Positions 48,601-58,149 of a stretch of DNA of 64,000 bases are shown one piece after another; the stretch's first letter is position 1; every line of letters begins with the position of its first letter. A program made the translations under genes and the position numbers. Source of the stretch: Gordionus sp. m RMFG-2023 (lineage: Eukaryota > Nematomorpha > Gordioida > Chordodea > Parachordodidae); NCBI RefSeq assembly GCF_954871325.1, contig NC_088777.1:2730509-2794508 (forward strand), read 5' to 3'. Under the pieces are notes generated by a model that was given only the letters and a program-made list of their open reading frames with translations, was not told the DNA's origin and ran no database searches.

Positions 48601-51600
48601 AATAAAATATATATTTTTTAAAATTATAAATTTGCAAATTTATATTAATAAAAAACAATTTTAAAAATTAAAATTTCCGTGATTTATGGAAATTTGTGTT
48701 CACGCCCACTCACGCACGGGGAAAATTTTGGAAAGGCCCGTCACACCTAATAATTTAAAATTTCTTCACATTCACGCCACACGGTGGGTCACGCGTAATT
48801 TCACGGTCCGCGCCCACTTCTTATCTTTGCGAAAGTTAGGATAGATCCAGTGTTAAATTCCTCTAAGTTTGCCCTTTCGAATTAGGTTCGCATTATCGGT
48901 TCTCTGGGTGAAGTTAGTTGTTTTTTAAAAAAATATATTATGAGGCTCAACCGGCCTCCATTATCCATTTTTTTGTAAATTCTTTTATATCTAGAAATAG
49001 TTGGTCAAAACAATTCTTGTCTATATATATATAACAATGACATATATAATACCTAGACTGACGATTCATTCATTAAAATTTACATCAATGCAAATCAACT
49101 GGAGACGCCATCTTGGTTACACTAATCATTAAAATTTTAAACGAGAGCCTAATTTATTCCTATATCTGGTGAAAACTTTATAAAGAATTACTGGATCATC
49201 GAGATAATAAGGAAGTACGTTATCATAGTTTTTAACATGAGAATAATTAATATATGTGTTACCAAATAGTGAGGGGTCCAGCTGATTTGCTTTTAACGAC
49301 GCTAAAAAATGCATATTATTGAATGAATAGTCACTAGGTATTATATATGTCATTGATATATATACTATTTTATAATTATTAAATTTAACTTGTTATTTCA
49401 AATAACTTTGAATGTTTTTTAAAAATATGATAAAATATAAAAAAATTCTATTCACGACTATTTTTAAAAAAAGCTTATTAAATTTTTGCTCTAGCAATGT
49501 AGGAGGGAACGAGATATCGAAAATCGCTCTCGAATTTTGGGATAAGGGCAAAAGTCGTGAATCAATGACGCGGGAACATTTTAGCGATATCATCAGCCAA
49601 AAGGCCTTCAATCAAAAGGGTAAATGAAAATGTTTGAATCTAATTTTTACCCTTAAAAAACTTTTATATAATAACGCCTAATTGAACAAAATATGTATTA
49701 CAAAAAGGTTAAGTTAAATTTTTTTTTAATCATTTACATAAATTATATACCAACCAGAGCTCTGCAGATGTTAAAAACTGGACTCTGCCGGAAATATAAA
49801 ATATTCAAATGCGTGCTTATTGCTTTTGCCCCCGATACTAATACCTAACCCGTTATTTATTGGTCCTTTATTTTTGAATGTTTTTGCACTGATTCGAGTT
49901 ACTTATTTATTTTAAATGGTCACGAAGCCCCATTGGATACAAAGTTTGGGAACCGACAGTGGACCTGCCACCCGTCCCCCATTTTTCAATTGGAAGCGAT
50001 TAAAATAAATTGTTCTTGATAAAATTTGAATTTCGTTGGCCAAATATTTATGGCGCGCGACAATTCGCTTTCCTATCTCGCTCGGTCTTTACCCCTTTCC
50101 TTTATTTCAAGCATCCATTTTATCTGCGAACCGCACTCGGTTCAAGTTTTAGCTCGCGATCTCCATCTTTCATTTTCGAACCTCCCCCTATCATGATTCG
50201 TTCTTTCGTAACCATATCCTCGCGATTCCCACCACATTCATTCTACCCGCTAATTCGATCCCGAATAATACGTCGAGACGACGCCACTAATGCATACCTC
50301 ACCTTGCTTTCTCCACATGATTTTTTTCAAACTTTTGCTAGTTAACGCTGCCCTTACTCATCCGATAACACTACCTGCCCCAAACTTGGCTCACAAATTC
50401 TTCTTCAACATCACGTGACCAAGTTCGCGAAAGGAATTCTTAAAACAGTTATTTTAGACGAATTTTGAAACGCCAAAGTATTCATACATTTTTGTGTTTA
50501 TTCTCATTGGAAAATCTAAAAAAATCGGAATACATAAATTTATATTTTTAACCTGTTTCCTTCAAAAGCTTTCATGCTATAGTCTATCTACTTTCATTTT
50601 GAAATGACTTGTACTTTATGAAGTTTTTAGACATCTAAAAAATAAAATCTTTATTCATTAAATACAACTATCCGCTTCAGATCCCGTCTACTTGTTTTCA
50701 GTGATATCGAAATAAACTTTAAATAGCAAGCGCTCTTGCTCGTAAAATATAAAACACACGTTAAATCCTTTACTACATTTTTTTGACGCGTGGATTACAA
50801 TTAACACTTTGTGGGTTATATATAAATTAAATCTTGTCGACATTTCCTGACATAAATATACAGAAATTTATTAAATATATGTTTAATCTCTAATACTTAG
50901 AGTTAGAGGTAGTTTTTTTTTCGAAAATGGGACTTGATTGCCAAACCTTACTCAGATGTAAACTTTGGTATGGAATAGTTTTACGCTATATTGATATTGA
51001 GAATCGATTTGATAATATGTATATAGTCTAATGCCGAGAAATTGTTTAAACCTGGATATAATAAAAGAAAGCTACTTATGGGCCAAGGCCGGTGTTGGCT
51101 ACTTGATTTGGTATATATTAGATATGGTCAAAGACCTAATGTTTGTCTAGGTTTTGGCTCTAAAAGTATCATGATAAATTTAAAATATTTTCTTAGTTTG
51201 TAACTATTTCCCCGTCCCGCATCACGTATTAATAGTCAAAATATTGCCTTTATACTTATCTATCTCCTTCCCTTCTCTTAGTATATTAATTATTTTCGCC
51301 TCCTTTTAATCTTAATGGATTATCCGTATTTTTTTCAAAGGTGGACTACAACGAAGTTCGCTTATCGACCACTACCTGATTGACCTTTACGTACCATTCC
51401 TACCCCTTGAGCGGTCTCACGTTAAACTTTGCGTTCGCGACGCCCTCGATCGAAAAACGGCGGGCCGAAGGTACACATTCAACCGGGCGAAACCGGAAGA
51501 GATTGAACAGCTAATCGAGTCCGTTGCCAACGAATTAACTTATTACCCGCCTAACCTGTCCATCTACTCTACCTCCGGGTGCAAGAGGATCCCCCAAAAA

Positions 51601-51672
51601 TTGGACTTACTGTACATGGGACTGGAAGATAGGTTGTTAGGCAGGGAACACAGCTCAATTCGAGAGTTATAA
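42649..51672 (+). CDS. Torsin-family AAA+ ATPase, copy 2 (six exons, 364 aa)
   Basis: Exons: 42649-42844, 42887-43027, 43074-43198, 43243-43418, 49495-49619, 51341-51672. Exons 1-5 have exactly the same lengths and phases as copy 1 and all introns are GT-AG. The frame is open to TAA at 51670. It keeps the signal peptide, the torsin N-terminal FEP motif, Walker A as GWTGCGKT (Cys at position 5), Walker B IIDEMD, the sensor I Asn and the sensor II GCK, so ATP binding and hydrolysis should be possible. Differences from copy 1 include G29R inside the N-terminal hydrophobic segment, several changes around DLTDAFKPFLKYH in exon 4, and a different C-terminal tail (MGLEDRLLGREHSSIREL) caused by an indel near the stop. 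Replacement changes outnumber silent ones by my count. ER-lumen or nuclear-envelope location is inferred from the family. Intron 4 (6.1 kb) hosts the hAT relic and the palindromic array. Confidence 0.92.
43419..44527. other. Torsin copy 2 intron 4, 5' part
   Basis: The sequence aligns with 17537-18715 of copy 1, including a MITE arm (GGCAATATTTTTTTGCCTAA and following, 43555-43600). No exon is visible. The plus-strand open frame at 43608-43826 is not conserved in frame between the copies. Confidence 0.5.
44528..45400 (-). pseudogene. hAT transposase relic (C-terminal half)
   Basis: On the minus strand, 45400-45325 reads like 'QDVITRWNSV' followed by a stop. The main frame (45324-44650, 224 codons) has 'MIQSFLKSYSKIQVYL', 'TILRQLEFFLSIFKECSENL', 'LHKVGLILDPNLKSLKFL' and 'ILKFWKHENSFPFLKKL', the order found in zf-BED hAT transposases. 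After a stop at the end of this frame, the dimerisation segment continues in frame as 'SERLFSVANRLL'-like sequence to about 44528. The N-terminal BED finger and first catalytic region are missing. Copy 1 of torsin intron 4 retains only the last few dozen bases, so the insertion predates the duplication. Confidence 0.75.
45401..45552. other. Dispersed short repeat 'GGATGTTGTTTATAAAAT'
   Basis: The segment 45486-45560 (GGATGTTGTTTATAAAAT, then AAAGATTTTTTG and a T-run/A-run) recurs at 62325-62395. Family and ends are unknown. Confidence 0.4.
46023..46688 (-). CDS. Unrecognised 221-codon ORF of the palindromic array, copy a
   Basis: I do not recognise this protein. It is soluble-looking, with many Ile/Val and no membrane segment, and includes 'DITGRDWSNGCFLFGTGK', 'EVGGVKRYHLISQSIPAI', 'NMWPGAFGIDGKLQRLDKI', 'FPRADTDIILHEQSINRTI' and a C-terminus 'KIVDRANDIQ'. 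The first codon of the 221-codon frame is TTG, not ATG. The first in-frame ATG is about residue 54, and the frame stays open upstream into the R repeat with no ATG. A spliced 5' exon or an internal start is possible. This copy's frame is uninterrupted. Composition is clearly richer in G+C than the flanking R repeats. Treat as part of a possible virus-like element of unknown age, probably recent. Confidence 0.5.
   Translation of the reverse strand: MDKLLLSLWKNNYYICKINSDITGRDWSNGCFLFGTGKVQTCVNVKCDEKHEVQMFSGKSILDQIQIEVGGVKRYHLISQSIPAIIDLGSYGRLGISCLANDLNTLAQYYLIQMSNGMQMLRIKEEVNMWPGAFGIDGKLQRLDKIITWGEPKANEIPAAVTDMLHFPRADTDIILHEQSINRTIVCTIITENLHYDTTKPICTIQTIDTLKIVDRANDIQ
46935..47143 (+). pseudogene. 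3' fragment of the array ORF
   Basis: This carries the last 70 or so codons of the ORF (from about 'ANEIPAAVTDMLHFPRAD' to 'RANDIQ' and a stop), joined directly to an inverted R repeat at 46934/46935. It is a fragment with no independent start. Confidence 0.6.
47419..48080 (+). pseudogene. Array ORF, copy b (interrupted)
   Basis: This is the same ORF as copy a, in the opposite orientation and nearly identical, but its reading frame is broken (about one break). It is flanked by R repeats in direct orientation on both sides. Treat as fossil or possible virus-like sequence. Confidence 0.55.
48576..49494. other. Torsin copy 2 intron 4, 3' part
   Basis: At 48670-48830 there is an unusual GC-rich stretch with repeated CACGCCCAC / CACGCACGGGG / GGGTCACGCG words, not seen in copy 1. 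It may belong to the neighbouring array (which also has CACGCCCACCC) or be a separate repeat. From about 48975 on, the sequence aligns with copy 1 intron 4 (22175-22691) up to the exon 5 acceptor. Confidence 0.5.
49620..51340. other. Torsin copy 2 intron 5 with a GC-rich island
   Basis: This is the counterpart of 22817-24492. The GC-rich CpG-containing part (about 49815-50420) is retained, including a GGCGCGCGAC word in place of the GGCGCGCC palindrome of copy 1, and a CACGTGACC E-box near 50413. A small tandem duplication (TAAATACAACTATCCG region, 50600-50670) distinguishes it. No frame is conserved with copy 1. Confidence 0.5.
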
Positions 51673-51855
51673 TTTAGGATGATGCTTTTGGATTTTGGAA
51701 ACATTTTAAGGATTTGAATTATAAACAATTAAGTAACCATTATTAAGGCATACGACAATAATCAACACCCACCCCCAACCTTAGCACAAAGTTTTTTTCA
51801 ATTTTTTAGTTATTGTTATACATGTATACGGCCAATAATGGCCAGCAATAGTTTT

Positions 51856-52052
51856 GTTAAAAGGCTTGTTTTGAGCCGATTTTTAAAAAACGGCTAACTT
51901 AATATTTCATCTAGAAAAATATTACGCATGCCTGAAGATTTTACTCATGGAAGGAACAAAGGTCTTAGGCATACAGACAATAATTTTCTGGCTAAAATAT
52001 TGAGTTGGGCGTTTTGAAATACCGGCTCAAAACGAGCCGTTTAACAACAACT
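51856..52052. mobile_element. MITE, 'GTTGTTAAACGGCT' family, block 2 copy
   Basis: This is the orthologous copy of the element at 24986-25190 with only a few substitutions, the same arms and the same internal sequence. Confidence 0.75.
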
Positions 52053-52861
52053 ATAGCGATGAAAAATATTTTTTGGTCAAATTTACCGGAAAAAATATTT
52101 ATATACTCATAAGTAAAGTAATACATTTTTTTTAACCAAAATTATTTCACGATACAAAAAATATCCTTTCGTTTTTACTGTATTCAAATGTTATCTAAAT
52201 TTCCTATTGGCCCATCCATCGAAAACATCATAAAATCGACCATGCTTTAATATCAATTATTTTAATTTTATGTAAGAAGAAATTAGAGTGACAATTTTAA
52301 AACTATTAATTTTTTTTACAGCTGATTTTATTTTACTAATCAAACTCTAATTATTTAATTTTAGAAATTATATATTTGTTTTTTTTAAAAAAAAATATTA
52401 ATTAATAATATCGAAAGATTTAAATGTGTTTCACAATATTTTATAAATTAAGCGCAGATGATATCTCAATTATTGTATTATTTTTTTTTAATAGCGTATA
52501 TTTTTATATAGTTACAAAATATATTATCATGTTACTTTTGCTCAATAGTCATATAAAATTATACCTTTTTTTAAAAAAAATAATTAATAAAATATAATTC
52601 TTAACCCATTAAAAAGTCTAAGGTTGTTTGCTCTCTGGAAATTAATAGTTAGATAATCCATCAATTCAGCTTTATTTACAGATATCAGCCTAAAAAAGGT
52701 TCTTGGAGTGCGAGTTTATTTTTTCCCCAACTATCTCTTAGCTCCCCTTTTGGAGAAAACGAAGACCGAAGTGATAGTTAAGGTTTTTTCTGCCATTAAC
52801 TAGGTTTAGTTCATTTTATGGGCCCTGATAAAACGGCTAAAAATTATAATTTTTAATAACT

Positions 52862-53036
52862 ATAGTTGGGTGATTACTATATTTTTAGCCGAAAACTATC
52901 ATTTTAGCCTCGGGGTTTTTTTTTAAAAAATAGCTTTGGATTAAAATATTGTAAATTAATACGCCTTATTTTTAATGGATTTTCTCCGGTAGGCGCTTGA
53001 AGATTGAGCCAACATTTAGTTATTACCCAACTATAC
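52862..53036. mobile_element. ~175 bp MITE with 8 bp target duplication, block 2 copy
   Basis: The counterpart of 25979-26152, with the same TAATAACT flanks (52854-52861 and 53037-53044) and inverted ends (ATAGTTGGGTGAT / ATTACCCAACTATAC). Confidence 0.75.
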
Positions 53037-53179
53037 TAATAACTTATTAAAATTTTAAAACATGGGCGCAGAGTCCTTTACTACCCTTTCCTTCTTTAAA
53101 CATTAATTATATAATATAAATAAATATTAAAATGTATTTATCGAGATTAAAAATGTAAAATTACCTTAAAAAGTAATTT

Positions 53180-53990
53180 GAAGTCGTCACATTTTTAAAA
53201 AAATTATGACTAGTTTACCAATTATATTAAACAAATTTAAAAAATCGAAGAACAATATTTTAAAGAGACCTACCTTAAATTTGCAGTTACACCTTTACCA
53301 AAAGGCGCCAAGGAATTGCAAGTTTTTGTCGGTAATAATTAATTATTATCATAAATTTATAAACAATTTTTACAATATCGCCGCTCCCTCGTATAAGCTT
53401 TTAAGGAAGAATGTGTCATGGAAATGACAGAGAATAAATAATAAATTATTTTAAAAAAATTCATTTATAATCCTAAAATTCTAGCTGCTTGACATTTCTC
53501 AACATGGAGTAGGATCAGTTCTGTCTCACATCAATAACATCGTTCCGGTTGGGTTGGCTTTTCAACATCAAATTACTGAGCTTATTAATGATAATTTTTT
53601 GGTCAAACTATTACCTGTTGAAATGCTTTTATTTCAATACTAATCCATATTTTGAGTTAAAACTCATTAATTTCAGAAGATAAAATTGTTGCTTTGACCA
53701 ACCTTTGTAATAATTTCTATGATTTATTGTTATTGAATAAAAAAAAATTAAATAATAAGTATGTTAGATAAGGTTAAATTTATAAAAATTTATTTATACC
53801 GAGGAGATAAATTTTATGCATGAACTCTACAAAGTTTTTCAAACAAAAGGTATCGTTCTTAAAACAGTCTTTCGTCATATTAGTGCATGTAATAATATTT
53901 TCAATGTCTAAAATAATATTCCAAGGACAATTAATAAAATTTTAAATATAAGGATAAAGAAGCATGATAATATTTCATATTTAGGAATGG
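53180..53990 (+). mobile_element. Ty3/Gypsy pol fossil, copy in block 2
   Basis: This is the same RT/RNase H fragment as at 26300-27110 ('INYYHKFINNFYNIAAPSY', then 'LLRKNVSWK'), broken in several places and without LTRs. It provides the empty-site comparison for the DIRS-like element of block 1, which would lie at about 54000. Confidence 0.75.
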
Positions 53991-55519
53991 TCGATAATGA
54001 ATTATTACACTTTTACAAAAGTGATTTAATATCCATAAATTGGCGTAATATATACAAAGAATAGCATTTTTAGTTAATATTCCAGCATTTTTTTAAATTT
54101 TTATAATTGGACAAGCCCTTTCAAATAGTTTTTTTTAAATTTTTAATCATCTCAGACAGAATTGAATCCTCAAAAACCTTAAAAGCACAGCTGAATTTTT
54201 TATTATTAGATATCTTGTAGTTAAAATTATTTGTACAAAAAAAATGATTCCCTAGAAAAACATCAGGAAGGGAGGAAGAGATATTTGACTATTCGGTGAA
54301 TCTGTTAGGAAAAACCAGGATAATATTTCATTATTTAAAAAAATCTTCAAAGAAAATAAATATGAAAAACAATTTTTCAAATAGCTTGCAAGTAGATTTA
54401 AATTTGCCCAAACAGCTGGTCTTTTATCTGTAGTGCGCTAAACTCCTTCCAACATTATTTCTTGATATATTTAAGTTTGAAAAAATTCCAAACCACCATA
54501 AAATATTTTAGTAATTATGATGCAGGGTGCAGAAAGGACTAACCCTGATGCAAGTCATAGATACAAATATTTTTTCTGTTTAAATTTAATATCGTTGCCT
54601 ATTCTAATTTTCGTATTTCCTGGCTATGATTTCTTATCCCTATAAAAGTTTTTTACACCGTTTGCCCAAGGAGATAGCCTAGACTGAAGATAGCATAACT
54701 ACCAATATTAACTATAAAATAGTTTTCGAAAATCAATATAAGCTTTCTAATTATTACCGGCTCCTATTTTTGAAGATGAATTATGTGCTGATACTGACTC
54801 CTCATTTACTAATGAAAGAACGATAAAAATTATCATGCATACCGAAAGATTTATATTTTCCAGGTCTTCTCCTTTAATTTTCATTGGTCAACTATCCTTA
54901 ATTGATGGAGTATATATATTGTTATATTCATAATCCATTACTGTATACTTATGGAAAGTAAAATAAGACTGGACATTTAGCTTAGATGATTGATAAACCA
55001 TATGCTCTTACTTTTAAAAGAAAATACTTTGACTTCTTCGAAAGTTAATATATTAATGGAGGCTATATATCTTTATTATCTTTGAGAAAGAGAACTTAGT
55101 ATACCTCTTTGCGCCTCATTCAAAAATATCCATTGTTATTTTATTTCTCTACGCATGGGTTCCTAGAAAATGGATATTTTCTTAAACATTTATTTATATA
55201 TTATTTCAATGATTTTAAATTTATTTTTCGTTAAACAAAATATTTATTTAAGTCGAGTATAGTTAAATACATTATTAATTAAGTAAATAAAATATATTTA
55301 TTTTTTAAATATAAAAATAAAAAGATTTCTTTGAAATTTTTTTACGTATTTAAATATAAAATTAAAAAATTCTCCGAAATGAAAAAAAAAGCAAATTAAC
55401 TATTATATAAATATAAGGAAAAAAATATAATTTTTATTTAAAAATATTATATTCATTTTATTTTAAAAATAAATTAATTATAATTTTAAACAATTTAAAA
55501 GTTGAATTACTTTGTAAAA
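53991..55519. other. Intergenic DNA, block 2
   Basis: The sequence aligns with 29318-31409 of block 1, lacking the solo LTR and the segment at about 30235-30375. No gene is recognised. Confidence 0.5.
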
Positions 55520-56825
55520 ATGTCCCGTATGACTTGTACGTTTTTCGCAATTCTTTCATTAGTAAGCCACTTAAATTTTTATAAAATATATTTATATTTT
55601 TTAAAAATATAAATTTAACATACTCAAAATATTTTTTGTTTAATTTTAAGGTGATGATTATCAACTACAGCATTCAGAATGCAATAATACGTAAGATATT
55701 TATTTTTGTTTATATATTCTATATTAAATTATAAATACCTTTTTTTTCTAAATAAACATTGGGGATGTATATTATATTTTACATAATTTATTCGGGTTTT
55801 ATTTCTTTTTGTAATTTTGAGCCATGGCTGTCGTAGACCTTATCATTTCTCAGATTTAATGGTTGAGTTGCTTTAAACAGCTTTTCATCTGTCAACCATA
55901 TAAAATGAACTAACCTCTGAGGGTATATCTTCGAAGAAGTTTCAGCTGCAGCTCTTAGTGGATAATTTATGCACTGAAGTTGAAATATCAGTTTCTTTGG
56001 GTTAACGTGGCAGGTCGGTAGTCTTGACTCAATAAGATAGCTTCATTTCAACATAATCAATATTTTCCATAGTACACACTGTGCATGGTCTATTACTACC
56101 AACCTACCATTTTAAGTTTTTATAGTCAAATGATGAACCAGTTTCTGATAGGAAATTCTTTCAAAAATCTTTTGGCTCTGTAACGTTTTTCTTGTCTTAA
56201 TATTTTAATTAAACTCAATTTATCTTTATTCAAAAACCATTTTTTTTTATTATCGTCTGCTTAAATGTAAAGTTTGATAATAAATTTTAAAAAATCAATT
56301 TTTGACATGTTGGAAAGTTCGAATTTGTGTACCCAATTTTGAATATAATATATAACCTTCTACTTCTACCCTTTTAATCGAATTCATGAAATTTGAATAA
56401 ACTATTGATAATTTACTCCACTCTTCAATCTATAAAGAATTTATTTAAATTATCCTTAGAATTGACATTATATTGCTAAAAACAAGAATGGCATAATTTC
56501 AATTGGAACACAGTGTATATCCAATATAATCAACTTCCCAATTAATTTAATCTTTATTAATATAAACTTTTATATTTATATAGCTGGCCACAGTGGATAT
56601 CAAGAAATTAATAATATCCAGATAGAAACATTCACCGCACGATTTTGTGATAATAATTATTCGGAGCCTAGCGACTGTAAAGATCCCTGTTCCAAAGAAA
56701 ATATAGGAACTTGCAATGCGACACTTGTATTATGTGCGCCAATTTATTGCAATGGGACCTCTAACGCTGATTTTACCGATGCGAATACAGGTGATATCGC
56801 TCATTGTACAAAAAAGATGATTTAG
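55520..56825 (+). CDS. Small secreted cysteine-rich protein, copy 2 (three exons, 107 aa)
   Basis: Exon 1 (55520-55561) is identical to copy 1 (MSRMTCTFFAILSL). Exon 2 (55651-55690, 40 bp) is entirely different from the 19 bp exon of copy 1 and encodes VMIINYSIQNAII plus one base. Its flanks (TTTAATTTTAAG on the left, GTAAGATATTTATTTTTG on the right) match copy 1. Exon 3 (56584-56825) is identical in sequence to copy 1 and encodes the seven-cysteine domain. Since 40 and 19 both leave a remainder of 1 modulo 3, the frame is kept. Total is 324 nt. With this exon the hydrophobic N-terminus would be longer, possibly extending the signal peptide. Intron 2 contains a mariner fragment. Function is unknown; the exon 2 boundary in this copy is inferred from splice sites only. 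Confidence 0.65.
55770..56150 (-). mobile_element. Mariner/Tc1-type transposase fragment
   Basis: On the minus strand from about 55966 to 55790 one frame reads 'AETSSKIYPQRLVHFIWLT' followed by 'DEKLFKATQPLNLRNDKVYD' and stops shortly after. The 'WxTDEKLF..A.P.N..ND.VY' block, with its catalytic Asp, is characteristic of mariner-family transposases. The fragment covers only the central catalytic block; the rest of the roughly 390 bp insertion (to 56150) is not recognisable. It is inserted in intron 2 of the second cysteine-rich gene and is absent from block 1. Confidence 0.7.
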
Positions 56826-57660
56826 TTATTTCTTAAATTATATATGCACACCAATTTATATGTCGGGCTACTTTAGATACAATTTGATATAGTCAATAAA
56901 AAAATTAATTATATTAAAAATTGATATGACCATTATTATAATCAGTAACTTTGTAAAATATGCAAATAAAATTGAATTAAATGTATTACGATAATATTAA
57001 TTACTTTCCATTTTGTGTCAATCTTGCTAATAAAGCATTAATGGGAGGGGGGGGGGGAGGTATGAGAGGTAGTAGTTTATTATTAAATAATTGGGATATA
57101 TAATTCTAATGAAAAGCTTTGGCATCCTTTGCATCTAAAATCATGTTGGGGAATATAGAAGATAATGTTCTTTAATGGAAGAGTAACAAAGGACATGATT
57201 AATTAATATTTATTTTTAGCAAAATTATAACATGGGTAACCAAGCAAGGTCAGAATTCAACTAAGAGGGTCGTAAAATGAGATAGGAATAGGAGGCGGCT
57301 GGAGGAGAGGGTAGTGGTTTATTATCGCCATTAGCTTAGAAGTGTCAGGGGAGCTAATCTATCAGAATATATACAATCTTAGAATCGATAATAAATCATA
57401 AGGGATCTAGGGCCCCCACATTTTGTTTATTTATATAATTCATTTTTATTTATAAAAAATAAATAAAAATTAAAATATTAAAAATGTTCCAGTAAATTAG
57501 GTTAAGGATATATAAAAGGTAAACACAAAATTTTGGCAGCCTAAAAGTTTTTTTTTAAAATAAACAAAATATGGCTTTCCCACCTCATTGATCTACGACA
57601 ACCTATAAATTTTTATGATATAACCGGAAATCTTATTTTTTAAAAAAAGTTAGTTTCAAT
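56826..57660. other. Shared intergenic DNA with poly-G run, block 2
   Basis: This is the counterpart of 32283-33120, including the 11-G run. It is identical to block 1 from about 56890 onward as far as I can read. Confidence 0.55.
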
Positions 57661-58100
57661 AGAGACTTTCAGAGGTACCATTTTGCCCGGCCCGGCCCGG
57701 ATATTTTTTCAAAATTTTTTTACTGTCAAGCCCGGCCTTTTCTTAAAACATATTTCAGGCCCTGTCCAGATTTTTTCAAAATATATTTTATTTATTTTTG
57801 ATTTTTATAGCTAATAATGGCCATTCCAAATATTTGGTTTTAAAATAAACAGCCAGGCCCGACCCGGCCATAAATCCAGGCTGGGCTTAGAGCCAATAGA
57901 TATTAATTTTATTTAAAAATTTTATTAGAACTTTATATTTTGTAAATAATTGTTAGGGAAAAATATAAGTGTTTTATATTATCCGCTCACTATGATAAGA
58001 TAACAAAAATGAACGGCCATGATAAATAGATTTGCCCTATTTTAAAAAAAAATTCTCAGCTCAAATTTAAAAAAAAAATATTAGGCCCTACCCAGTCGGA
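57661..58100. mobile_element. GGCCCGG-rich non-autonomous element, block 2 copy
   Basis: The counterpart of 33121-33545 with a few substitutions and a small duplication near its right end (a second AAAAAAATTCTCAGCTCAA-like stretch near 58045). Confidence 0.5.
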
Positions 58101-58149
58101 ATCAGAAATTATTTTTGAGATTTTTTTTAAAAATTTATAACTTTTTATT

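Noticed and set aside
50010-50345. 111-codon open frame in the intron 5 GC island of torsin copy 2
   Set aside because: The frame is not kept in copy 1 despite high nucleotide similarity, and it does not begin with ATG, so it is probably non-coding.
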